Part shown: positions 21,801-30,400 of the stretch, one piece after another
Layout of the letters: each line of letters starts with the position of its first letter
Numbering within the stretch: the first letter of the stretch is position 1
Virus record (IMG/VR): IMGVR_UViG_3300032323_003754
Location: 19,214-83,213 of that record
Strand: one strand, 5' to 3'
DNA length: 64,000 nucleotides
From: a virus
Position numbers and translations under genes: made by a program
The notes under the pieces: generated by a model
Database searches by the model: none
What the model was told of the DNA's origin: nothing
What the model saw: the letters and a program-made list of their open reading frames with translations, nothing else

Positions 21801-23502
21801 CGAAGAAGGATTTGTGTATGTAACTGGATATTTTAAGGGCTCTGTTACATTTGGCTCTTCTAATAATATAGCATCAGGAACTGCTAATACGACGGAGATC
21901 TCTAATAATTGTCAATCTATATTTGTTGCTAAATACAACCAATTCGGTGTAATACAATGGGTTAGAAAATATGGCGATACCGGAATTCCTAATGATTATG
22001 ACTTTACCCCAACCGGGATTAAAGTTGATTATTTAGGAAATATTATAGTTGTAGGACATAAGAATAAAAACAGAAGCGTAGTAAGTGCAACCCCAGATTT
22101 ACCTAGTAACATTTACGTTAAATGGGATTGGAACGCAGATTTAGTTACAGCTACCACATTATTTACTCCTTCCAGCGGTACTATCGATGATATTATAAGC
22201 GATCTTGCAATAGATCAAGTGGGTAACGTTTATGTTACTGGTGTTTTTGATGGCACATTAAGTTCTGGCTTAAATACTATAACATCCACAAGTAGCGATC
22301 CTGAGGTTTTTGTTTCTCGAGTAGAAGGTGACGGAAACGTTAAATGGATTTATAAAATAGGAAGCGGGGGAAGTGAGACTAGCCCTCGTATACAAATAGG
22401 ATATGCATACGAAGATCTTTATGTTACGCTTAATGCTAACTATGGGTCAACCCAGGAGATCTTGCTTAGAAGATATTCTAGCTATGATTTCCATTTAGAT
22501 TGGAGCAAATCAATACCAAACCAAAATTATTCTGGTATACCTACCAAGCCACATATTAAATTATCGACCAATGGTGAAATTGCTTTAGGAGCAACATTTG
22601 CTGGAAATTTATCTGTTGAGAATATTAACATTGAATCTGAAGGACTAAGCGACATAGCAATATTTAAATTTAATGGATTCAAGGCACTCTGGGGTAAGAA
22701 CGTGGGATCAACCGTTTCAGATTTTTGTCATGATGTTGAAATAGATTCAGAGGGAAGTATATTTGTTCTAGGATCATACGGTGCATCATTAATCGCTTCA
22801 CCTGAATTTTCTTCACCTAATTATTACCCAGCACCTGAAGGTAATCTCGATCTTATCATGTTTAAATATTCTGGGGTGGGAACATTACTTGATATAGTTG
22901 ATGCAGGAGGTATAGCTAAAGACGAAGGAATTTCATTGTCTATAGACAAGGAGGATAATATTTATCTAACTGGTTATATCTCAGGGGAAGCTCAATTCTC
23001 TAACTGGATAGCTTCACCAAGCGGTGGGGAAGATGCCTTTATAGCTAAAATATCAAACCTGAGATACAGAAAAGGAAATAAAATAGGTAATCCTTTCTCC
23101 TGGTTTGGATCTTCTGCCTGGGCTAATGGAGATGTTAAGCTTTTTTCTAAGGAATTTGAAATACCATTGGGTACAACGGTAGTATTCAATCCTATAGATT
23201 CTTTCATTCCCGGGAAGAAAAACCACGTATGGAAATTAATAAAAGGCGAATCTGACGAGGAGCTAATAAATATTAAAGATGCACAATCCTTTATATGGAC
23301 ATTTAATCAGCCAGGATTTTATGATCTTTATGCTTCGATAGAAGATAGCAACGGTAATAAATCAATATTAGACAAAAAGGGATACATTAGAGTCATAGAT
23401 CACAAAAATCCAGCTCCGGGCGAAATAGTTAACACTGTAACTAGTGACACCTTCCGCAGAAGAGCAATTTATGAACCAATAACTAAAGGAGTACTTCTTT
23501 AA
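15856..23502 (+). CDS. Giant chimeric baseplate/tail protein (2548 aa) with propeller and PKD domains
   Basis: Its position after gp6 is that of T4 gp7. A tail-protein-like motif at about residues 388-415 (YLGSYKGLINAIRFFGYQDL) resembles domains used to attach peripheral baseplate proteins. Beyond about residue 600 come several beta domains. Residues about 1577-1620 (WLGSKTYDVGSIVSRNGKSY ... NYW) look like a CBM5/12-type carbohydrate module. About 1640-1715 has two ligand-sensor propeller repeats (KLWMATNDGIKIYDG; KWIGTTDGIFYFDGG). About 1958-2400 has SBBP-type repeats (DKEDNIYLTGYISG; DAFIAKIS). About 2425-2515 is PKD/Ig-like (HVWKLIKG ... FNQPGFYDLYASIEDSNGN). Reg_prop and SBBP repeats are common in Bacteroidota proteins, suggesting capture from hosts. 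It probably works at the baseplate rim in surface sensing or adhesion (inference). Confidence 0.7.
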   Translation: MSYKNLLFFNKSGSQTNLIWNGDFWEARLMLPAVSVDLFEIEHFFIVEKFKNSQGEIVYGYPHITPDLSGTTSASKIFGSFIAGSRKVVTDVEPKLSYVGAKLFSVQFPNGNEVVAVDVSAKTLTLNDPATYNETLVPLVFNMWKASFETTRNVLDFDTFPSFKGEVVKGKDYITTNIDLNSIKESSEHLMVLGNGIPKDARITSISGKNIYLNKICEVSLKNTTVFVYPVEERNDVSDYIFQYELLEDQTLDAPVLNSMQDSYIKIGYDPSESIIDNTRNTNLIDSSSVSINIALKSSEEGIFGRTLVIEDLSLGYPKIIARIEIHGETIGEDERYKTMLSNFGRRLNSEDAFILRDTDPKEPYTDYEIVNAKRKELLLEGHEIFPYLGSYKGLINAIRFFGYQDLRIKEYWLNIKKSDTAESALKQNSDFVEKLKSEPKSQSTLIGSLLDDENSDKYKQIEIYGKKKDGTYGLKSPIENLFPSSSFKKTSLFGLFYDINKIVEDEFDQFGYPVVENAFLFSPDEVLMKLFGLKEKLKKDYLPLNARIIDITGEGVYFGVYKTRGWVDNLKIDELNQGLDVEIKAYPEYGYIEDLRPFGIRTNRTTPYVPFVGSNQSVYKLSNYGNTVQPLPTNPVLRGSESKRLADAIINFYDERNFLGIEKFRLGDGDSKNGGYLKLSDGLKYEVPAGFPTVLEVTSFILTWDEITNKWEGLDRNVSTYSTQIASFSDILNYTGDTHIDSSFNFTFNLNTLFGTIFNVTLPTGISFLNPTVGKVQIKFTSTDDSACHFVAEVQSYNTLTGACVLKLLNVKNEGAFSSWDIELTNISSSRLDVEYYDYSFNPDGFYSWENLRFAGFYEIEWTVEKKDDNPFYYEFRGRLSDYYKIPVVLPYDGIYSVKCRVWDGFNDICSVYYENYIEVKKRDIELANVARFRETEVYTWENTKKDWNSYGSMWLYPIEGTERIKISNQILNFSEYGNQYNEGQNCKVLKQFGDTIATAPASFGLQKIPLSAFTSNYPGGGIGPAILTLNSSYLPHEFVEGERVTLIDNFNPISSSISGVYRISRVTSTGFSIPVILSGSVTASQFSVIKNGSITINYKGKRQARVEFNGRLDTTLGNLMSALNNSKKDPSFGIDTILSSSISDSLVQEWMDVTFKAPIGSGNLYNGENLEIVTTGGLYSYDGTSRVKSTSALIDGGSNSYSDYVDYNFDGDIPVENIRYYGTKKLDWDAFDALEWDNLYSQTWQLYDYHHDWLGGFSLYNLQSGDKIRIGADTKGTVLGDASSPDYSPGYLDLREAANQLSISTEAGISKFYYEVRGFSKLQGSFRPNGLIRPEKEFIATASQTNFIYEYTPDHIEVYVNGTKLTSLQYTANDGNVINISSSISAGDIVKIVDLPISCLAIPYNGSTESYDVQPGFSPGVGAPTSIVQSKDGDIVMGGDNLTVFRSPTEIDTYYISSEYPGSVPRKVQTDEYNNWWCYGERCDVPLVIYNKQNPEKTRIISTTPVAGFSRPDLNLILNIPDSRFQVVALAVDNLTDNFVMYIKYYQSYTSSAQDTVFRLIEYNASTKEFVNISTLGPQWLGSKTYDVGSIVSRNGKSYTSLLGSNFNKNPETNPNYWKLIYQENIGIVDVTSISVRQMKFEYVGDKSKLWMATNDGIKIYDGIKIKTLKTGNSGLDSNNTYAITFDEVGGKWIGTTDGIFYFDGGRWGGWTTTSTPSLPAGKTRNIVNLKNGRIFYMIETGTGTYKLVYFNGIEFKIYDNDPGTTNQFSPAVNLDYDYEEIYFFANNVKTISGDYTRYVGDLFYLGDDVGQDVYLRKINYTIPYIHASAKTPGTAGWDFIYHLSYRPIPDPIYLKNKGLGSVEVNFNLIVGPLYTSSVNIGKDPQLPYVDTKSWKIPSWIKYDFENVINSHPSINADDLFLDAPLRDIISGKTSQESYWRNSNVIRSAQRDKGNIVDSFEWVIKIGDSNDDRGIKTYIDEEGFVYVTGYFKGSVTFGSSNNIASGTANTTEISNNCQSIFVAKYNQFGVIQWVRKYGDTGIPNDYDFTPTGIKVDYLGNIIVVGHKNKNRSVVSATPDLPSNIYVKWDWNADLVTATTLFTPSSGTIDDIISDLAIDQVGNVYVTGVFDGTLSSGLNTITSTSSDPEVFVSRVEGDGNVKWIYKIGSGGSETSPRIQIGYAYEDLYVTLNANYGSTQEILLRRYSSYDFHLDWSKSIPNQNYSGIPTKPHIKLSTNGEIALGATFAGNLSVENINIESEGLSDIAIFKFNGFKALWGKNVGSTVSDFCHDVEIDSEGSIFVLGSYGASLIASPEFSSPNYYPAPEGNLDLIMFKYSGVGTLLDIVDAGGIAKDEGISLSIDKEDNIYLTGYISGEAQFSNWIASPSGGEDAFIAKISNLRYRKGNKIGNPFSWFGSSAWANGDVKLFSKEFEIPLGTTVVFNPIDSFIPGKKNHVWKLIKGESDEELINIKDAQSFIWTFNQPGFYDLYASIEDSNGNKSILDKKGYIRVIDHKNPAPGEIVNTVTSDTFRRRAIYEPITKGVLL

Positions 23503-24183
23503 TTATCTGTCGTTATACTCTGTGTAAATTCCCAATATTTCAGGTACAATAGGGTGTCTGTGATTTTTCTTAAGGTTGATAATCTTTACACCATCTACTC
23601 TAGATGCTACTGTATTTAAGAAATCGAGGCCTGAATCCTTTTTAACCTTTAAATCTATTTGTGAAACGTCACCGCAGATCATAATTTTTGAAGCTACTCC
23701 AAGTCTTCCTAAAACCATTTCCATTTGATTGTTGGTAACGTTTTGTGCTTCGTCTACAATTACACAAGAATTCAAAAATGTTCTACCCCTCATAAAAGGA
23801 AATGGAAGTATTTCTATTACCTGCTCTTCAACCATTTTATCGATCTTTTCCTTTTCGTATAACATATAAAGATTAGAATAGATCGGTGCTAGCCAAGGAT
23901 CCATTTTCTCTTTTAGATCCCCGGGTAAAAATCCAATATCTTCTTTTGCTACTGTTGGTCTGGTAATAATGATTTTTTCAGCCTCTCTATTAAAAAGAAG
24001 ATCTAATGCAATCTGACAAGCTAATAATGTTTTTCCTGATCCAGCCATTCCCCTGATAACAGTTACTGGATTTTCTAGAATTAGTGATTTTGCTTCTTTT
24101 TGTTCATCATTTAGCGTAAGCTTAAACTTGATTGGACCTTTAACTTTCCCCTTTACCTGCGGTTCTTTTGATGTTCTCTCCAT
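23503..24183 (-). CDS. phoH: PhoH-like ATPase
   Basis: A 226-residue PhoH-family P-loop ATPase. From the ATG at 24183: Walker A GMAGSGKT (residues 45-52), the motif IITRPTVAKEDIGFLPGDL, Walker B VIVDEAQN, the sensor stretch MICGDVSQIDL, and the C-terminal NHRHPIVPEILGIY arginine region. This matches the PhoH core; phage homologues are common and their role is unclear (RNA- or phosphate-stress-linked). An alternative TTG start at 24264 would add 27 residues of poor composition. It is alone on the minus strand, converging with the giant baseplate gene (1 bp apart) and diverging from the next structural gene. Confidence 0.9.
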   Translation of the reverse strand: MERTSKEPQVKGKVKGPIKFKLTLNDEQKEAKSLILENPVTVIRGMAGSGKTLLACQIALDLLFNREAEKIIITRPTVAKEDIGFLPGDLKEKMDPWLAPIYSNLYMLYEKEKIDKMVEEQVIEILPFPFMRGRTFLNSCVIVDEAQNVTNNQMEMVLGRLGVASKIMICGDVSQIDLKVKKDSGLDFLNTVASRVDGVKIINLKKNHRHPIVPEILGIYTEYNDR

Positions 24184-24274
24184 AAAATTGTTGGTTTTTT
24201 TAATAGAAACTAATGTATATTTTACTGTATGATCTCTACATGAAGGATTTATTTCTTCATTCAAGCTTATTTGA

Positions 24275-24282
24275 TATATATA
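24275..24282 (+). promoter_or_regulatory. Candidate late promoter (GATATATATA)
   Basis: TATATATA preceded by GA, 20 bp before the ATG at 24303, in the divergent region between phoH and the next structural gene. It belongs to the TATATAAA-like set seen upstream of many genes here. Confidence 0.35.
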
Positions 24283-24302
24283 TTCAGAATAAAAAACAGC
24301 AA

Positions 24303-25253
24303 ATGATTACTATACAGGAGATCCTAGGAACAGACTCGATCGCAGCTTCGAGACTAACGATTAACTCAAATTTTCTTCTAGTTGAAAATGAAATTAATGA
24401 CCTAGAAAACACATTTAATATTAATGTTGTAACGGGAGCAATGGATATTTCCCAGGCAACTAGCGGTCAGCTTAAAGCCAAATCCCTTTATGCTAACCAA
24501 GCAGCTTTTCCTGCATCTGGAACGCCAACGGTAAATATTTATGGAACAGGAGCAAGCGCTGGTAATGCATCTTTTTCTGGGATCGTTTCAGCAGCTCAGC
24601 TTTCAATTTCCGCAACCGGCTCATTTAACCAAGTTAATGCCTCAGGAGCAGCTATTTTTGGCTCTACTGTTAGAATTGATGGTGATACAACTTCTAACGC
24701 ATCTTTTATAAACGGACCAACCGGATCTTTTATTGAAAAAAATGCGATAGCTGCTGGTGGACCAACTAATGCTTTTTCTATTCCGTCTAACGGGGGTGGA
24801 GGTATTACAGGAACATATAGTAATCCTTATGCATTAACCTTTGATGAAAGCGTGATTTATGCTAACTGTGCAAATGTCAGTTCAGTAGGGGCAGACTCTG
24901 CAAACCAAACCGGGTTCTTCTTTAAGGTAAATGCTTCGGGCACTGCACCTTCAGGAACACCTCCGAGCGTTCCCCAGGGATTTAGATTAACAATTATTAA
25001 TACAAACTCTGCTGAGGGACGTATAGCAACTGGGGTAACCGGACCAGGTGATCAATACTATACTGGGTTTAACCAGAGTGCAGGTGGTTGGTCAGGTAAT
25101 TATTTAAGAGTTCCAGATTCTGCACCATACAGAACTTCAGTGACCCTACAATGGGAAAATAGAATAGGAAAGGGAGCAGGATCACAAAATGGATCTTGGG
25201 TGGTTGTATCATCTTCCGGATTTGATGGAGTATCAGATTTTGCAACACAATAA
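24303..25253 (+). CDS. Fibre-like virion protein (316 aa)
   Basis: Start chosen at 24303 (MITIQEILGTDSIAASR) because the promoter-like motif lies just upstream and the longer version (24213) begins with an unlikely hydrophobic stretch. The N-terminal segment SIAASRLTINSNFLLVENEI is similar in style to the N-terminus of the collar fibre at 36715 and may be a virion-attachment part. The rest is Gly/Ser/Ala/Thr-rich and beta-rich, with few charged residues (SGIVSAAQLSISATGSFNQV), typical of trimeric fibres. Function inferred from composition and neighbours. Confidence 0.55.
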   Translation: MITIQEILGTDSIAASRLTINSNFLLVENEINDLENTFNINVVTGAMDISQATSGQLKAKSLYANQAAFPASGTPTVNIYGTGASAGNASFSGIVSAAQLSISATGSFNQVNASGAAIFGSTVRIDGDTTSNASFINGPTGSFIEKNAIAAGGPTNAFSIPSNGGGGITGTYSNPYALTFDESVIYANCANVSSVGADSANQTGFFFKVNASGTAPSGTPPSVPQGFRLTIINTNSAEGRIATGVTGPGDQYYTGFNQSAGGWSGNYLRVPDSAPYRTSVTLQWENRIGKGAGSQNGSWVVVSSSGFDGVSDFATQ

Positions 25254-25269
25254 TAAAAAATAAGAATTA

Positions 25270-27456
25270 ATGGCGAAGACCCCATATATTAGGCCCTTAC
25301 AGTTACAGGGCGGAACTTTTTACACATTCAGTTCTGCTGCGGAGGATCTTGCTTTAACTTTTAATAACACTGTTAATAAGTTTAGATTTTCTAAATACGT
25401 TCTTTTAAACATCCCAGAATTCAGAAATCCGGTCTATGGAGAAAATACCATACAGTTTGATTCAATGGATTCTACGTTTTTGGATGTAGCAGAAGGATCT
25501 TTCGATTTAGTTAGTCCAAACAATCTAAGTCCTAACTTAGAGGTATCCTTTCAGAATTATTGTTTAAATCTGGAAGCAACCATACTTTCCGATAACAATT
25601 ATAACCCATCTTTAAAAAGAAACGTTTCTGAAAGAGTTTTTTGGAAATGGCTTAAAGAACTAGGAGCTGTTAGATTCAGACCAGCTAACTCTAACGAGGT
25701 TATACCAACGTTAGATCAAAACGCTACTGGACTAACTGGAGGATTCCCATACTCTGATAAGAGATGGACAGAAGAGGACGATTTTTTCACTGGTAATGGT
25801 AGTGTAACTCCTAGATATTCTAGAGTAGTTAAATATATCGGGGAGTGTGACATAGTTAACTCAGTTCAGCATAAGAACAATTCTTATTCCGAGGTTTATA
25901 TACACGTACCAACTAGCGACGGGCATACCCCTTTAGTTATGTTTAAAACTAAAGCAGATGAGAATTATTATCCTGGTCAAATATTAACAAACAGGCCAAG
26001 CGATCCCCTGGATTCTGAATATCTTCAAGGTAGAAGCTCTTCTGCTGGTCCATTCGGTCCTAATGGATTACCAACCTTTGCTATTTTTGATCAAGATGTA
26101 GTAGGTCAACCAGGTATTACTGGTACTTCTGCAACGGGAGCTGCTTTTTTTAATCAATGGTACTATCCTAGAAATACAGCTAATTCATATTACACCGAAT
26201 CTAGTTTCTTTAATTCCGATACCGAAGATATCACAAAATATATTAAAAACGGTACAGGAACACAGGTTACTTATAAAAGAAATAAACTTGATGGAATTCA
26301 ATTAGATTTCGATGCGGATAATTATAAACCTATAGTAGATAATCCTTCGATTAGTACAATAGAGGAATATAACTCAACGGTAGATTCTAGCTCATTTGAG
26401 TTTAATGCGGTTTTACTCTATTACGATGTTTACGATCCTAATAATCCAGCCGATTCTGAAACCAATCTTTATGGTGTTTTATTTTTAGAAGATATCGAGC
26501 CAATATCGAATTCTGCTGGAAAAATACCAACCTTTAAGAAATACAAACCTGACGCAGTTACAAAGCTTAATGGTAATTCATATGGATTAAAGGTAAATCT
26601 TAAATTCGATACTGATGTAGATAATACAGGGGTGGAACTTGCAGTAAATGATTACTCGTCTTTTTCACTTTCCATGTTTATGGATGCAGCTAACGTATTA
26701 CAGGAAGCTTCTAGAACATTAAATGATCAAACTACAGAAATTATAAATCTATCAAATAGAGTTTCTAACGTAGAAGATCTTATAATCACAATGGACGATA
26801 ACACATCTCTTAGTGCTAGAATTAAAGCACTAGAAGATGCAATGGTAGCAAACCAGTCATTGTTTAAAAATACGCAGGATATATTAGGACTGATTGAAAG
26901 AAATTATTCCCTTACTAATAATCTTTTAAACGGTAGAACTGATATTAAGCTTTCTTATGATCTGGATCTTGTTAGAAGTGGAAAGGGAATTAATGTTGAC
27001 AGATCTACACCGAACAAGTTAATACTAAATAATACAGTTCAGCATTATAACATAACAGAAGGTGTAAACTACAACTTTAACATTAACCAAACCAGCGGAA
27101 ATACCCTCGTACTTAACGAGTTTAATAATTATTATAAGCACACTAATTTCGGACTAACTATCAATCTGGTGAATGATTTGGTAATAAAAATAGACGACAC
27201 AAACAGTAAGTGGCATAAGGGACAAACACTTAGATTGGTTTTTGATGATATGGTGGTTCTTAATGGTAATAATATTTTAATATACACGGACATAAAAGGT
27301 GCATATCCTCTAAGTGCACCATCTGGAGTTCCATACAGCGTTCTAATTGGAGGATTTACACAAAGCATTTTCGCTTCTTCTAACAACAAACCGATATTTG
27401 ATATCGTTTGTGTTGACGAAAAGAATTTAGTTTTTGAAATAGATCAAATAAGATAA
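25270..27456 (+). CDS. Virion structural protein with coiled coil (728 aa)
   Basis: A 728-residue protein starting 16 bp after the previous gene. The N-terminus (TPYIRPLQLQGGTFYTFSSA) is followed by long beta-rich, aromatic and Asn-rich domains. Residues about 470-545 form a probable coiled coil (LNDQTTEIINLSNRVSNVED; SARIKALEDAMVANQSLFKN), suggesting a trimeric rod. The C-terminal 170 residues are again beta-rich. Composition, size and operon place it among baseplate or fibre proteins. Family not recognised. Confidence 0.6.
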   Translation: MAKTPYIRPLQLQGGTFYTFSSAAEDLALTFNNTVNKFRFSKYVLLNIPEFRNPVYGENTIQFDSMDSTFLDVAEGSFDLVSPNNLSPNLEVSFQNYCLNLEATILSDNNYNPSLKRNVSERVFWKWLKELGAVRFRPANSNEVIPTLDQNATGLTGGFPYSDKRWTEEDDFFTGNGSVTPRYSRVVKYIGECDIVNSVQHKNNSYSEVYIHVPTSDGHTPLVMFKTKADENYYPGQILTNRPSDPLDSEYLQGRSSSAGPFGPNGLPTFAIFDQDVVGQPGITGTSATGAAFFNQWYYPRNTANSYYTESSFFNSDTEDITKYIKNGTGTQVTYKRNKLDGIQLDFDADNYKPIVDNPSISTIEEYNSTVDSSSFEFNAVLLYYDVYDPNNPADSETNLYGVLFLEDIEPISNSAGKIPTFKKYKPDAVTKLNGNSYGLKVNLKFDTDVDNTGVELAVNDYSSFSLSMFMDAANVLQEASRTLNDQTTEIINLSNRVSNVEDLIITMDDNTSLSARIKALEDAMVANQSLFKNTQDILGLIERNYSLTNNLLNGRTDIKLSYDLDLVRSGKGINVDRSTPNKLILNNTVQHYNITEGVNYNFNINQTSGNTLVLNEFNNYYKHTNFGLTINLVNDLVIKIDDTNSKWHKGQTLRLVFDDMVVLNGNNILIYTDIKGAYPLSAPSGVPYSVLIGGFTQSIFASSNNKPIFDIVCVDEKNLVFEIDQIR

Positions 27457-27457
27457 A

Positions 27458-30400
27458 ATGGCAGGTACTAAAAATTCAATAAGTTCATTACTAGCACAGT
27501 TTCTTAGACTGCAGAAAAATTCTCTGGAGATAATAAACAAACTAAGTAATGCTACGACATCTAAGCAAGACACCGTTAATGTGGAATTCTTGGATGATAA
27601 CAACGTTACGAGTATTGTTTCAATACCTTCCTGGGGTTATATTATAAATGAGATAAAGAGATTAGATTCCAATATTAAGACTTTAACCGGTTTGGATGAT
27701 GGAAATGCTAATGTTAGAAATGCAGATGGTACTGTTTCTAGAATATATCAGTCAAAGCCTCTTATTGATCCTATTGCTCCATCAACTTTACAAGTTCCAT
27801 CGAACTTTAAATTTAGGAGCAATCATTTTTTTGAAAGCTTTTTAAACCCTTTATTATTTGTTACCTTTGATCTTGATGGTCAGGTTGATCCTGGAACTAA
27901 AAGAGTTTTTGTTAAAAGAATCATAGCAAATACGTCAACTGATGCACAAAGAAATTATTTTGATACCAACTTAAAGGGTAGAAATGATATCTCTGATGCT
28001 GATTATATGAACTCACTTTTTGGTCAGGGAATAACATATACTATAGACGAAAGTCCTGAAGATTTACCTTTACAGGTTATAAGATACAGAGGAACTTTTT
28101 CGGTTCTAAGAGTTTTTGATCAGACATTACCTGTTACAGTAGGTGGACAGACAATCAATCAAAACGTAAGAAAATATAAACTTGATGTTGTATCGTATAA
28201 AGATACCATATCAAACTCAACAAATCCTGATAGACAATTAAAGATCGGAGATCTTTTAATGACCTCTACCGGAAGTAAATTTGAAATTACCAATGTGGAT
28301 ATTTCAGAATCCACTGTGGTGTTAAAAAGAATTAATGGATATGACCCAGTACCTATTGGTCTTAATGCCTTAACACTTGCGTCCGAGATGCTTTCTCCAT
28401 TACAGCTTAATGTTAATGTTGGACATGATGAAAGACAAGCTATTTTTATAAAAGCTATTAATGACGAAAAAAATGTAACAGGATCTTCATACAGTAATGG
28501 TGTAGTATTTCATTCAAATGAGATGCTAATCAATACCACAGACGGTACAATGAATCTTGATGACTTTTATAAAAGTCAGGTTGCAGACTTCGGTGCTCAG
28601 TTTCTTGGAAATACCAAAGAAAAGGTAATACCTTCGGTTTATGGTTTAACCCCCAATTCTCCTTCTTTAAGCGCTTCTAGTTTTAAAGTTGTACAGATCA
28701 ATAAACAAATAACACAGACAAATACCTCCGAAAAATTTGCTAATACTGTACAGACCAAAGTAAAGCTTCAAAACGAGATCGAATCTATTAATAAATCTAT
28801 AGATCAAGCAAGAAGTGAAATATCTCAATTGGTTACAACCTCTGTTACAACATCTAGTGGTTCTACCAGAGAAAGCTTACTTTCTAAAATAGATTCATTA
28901 ACAAAAGAAAAATCAACAAAGACTTCTTTATTACAAACAGTAATACAGGATCTAAATAACTTAACAGCAACTGCTCCAGAAATAACGGAATCTCCTAAAT
29001 ATAGAATCAGGGGATTCTGGCCAATGCCATCTCCAGTAACCGATGGAAAAACTGGAAATCAAGATGTAGTTCAATTTAGAGTTAGATATAGATATTTAAC
29101 AAAGCAAGGAAATTCTACCTCTACCGACGAGATTAAATTTATTGATAACGACGGTACGGAAAGAAGGGCAACATACAGTAATTGGATAGAGTATAAAACC
29201 GATATAAGAAAGAAAGGATACGATACCAATACTAAAAAATATTTCTGGTTGGATGAAGACGTTCAAAACGCAGACGTTCCTAATATTAATCAGGTTGATA
29301 TACCTATAACAGCTGGTGAAAAAGTTGAAATTAAAGTTGCATCTGTATCAGAAGCAGGCTGGCCGTTAAATCCTTTAGAATCCGATTTTTCTGCACCGAT
29401 TACTGTGGATTTTCCGGAAGAGTTTGTAACAGCTAACGGAAACTCTCAATATGTTGATCAAAACAAAAATGATCAAGTTCTAGTTTCTCTACAACAGGAT
29501 CTATCTTCTAGAGGTTTAGATTCACATCTTTCTACCGCATTTAACAGCGGTGACAAATACTATGCACACGTGGCTGATACGATTTCATCAGGATTTTTCG
29601 ATTCGACCGGGAAATCCTTAGATCTGTACCAGAAAATACTTTCAATGGATAAAGAAATAGCATCTCTAAAAGCACTTATATCCGTTGCTAAAGGAGTTCT
29701 TTCTGTCTTTGTTAAGGATAACACGGGAAATATGATTAGCGTCAAGAGAGGATCGGTTGTTGAGTTATTTACTGGATATTATAACGAAATTTTAGATCTT
29801 ACCAATTCTTCTAATTATGGAAAAATAGTTTCTTCTCTTTATACCATAGAGCTAAGAAATGATACTGCTTCTCCATTAGAATTATCCTCTGTTATTCCTG
29901 GGGGACAAAATTTAATAGCATTACCAAATACTGATGCAACGGCATCATCAGACTATAGAGATTTTAGAAAATATGATTTAACTCCAATTTCCCTTACCGG
30001 AATTAAATCCACTGATGTGGCAATAGGATTAACAGGATCTAATTTTTTCATACATCCTTCTCCTTTCCAATCATCAAATTCCAATTCACAATTTGTGTAC
30101 TGTAGATACAAGAGTGTTGGTTTTGATGAAGATCTTTATTTTACTCCTCAATCTACTAGCGCATGGGACGAAAACACAGGGGTTAGCGGGATTCCTTTAG
30201 ATCTAGGAATATTGCTACCATTTAATCCTACCGGAACATCTACACCTGGTGTTAGTAACTCGTTTGTTTGGGGTGGAACATATGACACAGTAAATAAAAT
30301 CCCACTAGGAAACGGAAAGCTAAACGAATTTTGCGTTCATATAGATCACCCAATAGTTTCTAATGAATCGAAGCAATCTTCTCCTAAGACTTTCAAAGAA

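Noticed and set aside
24184-24264. Upstream TTG start extending PhoH by 27 residues
   Set aside because: The added stretch has no PhoH similarity and overlaps the divergent promoter-like region; the ATG at 24183 gives a normal PhoH core.
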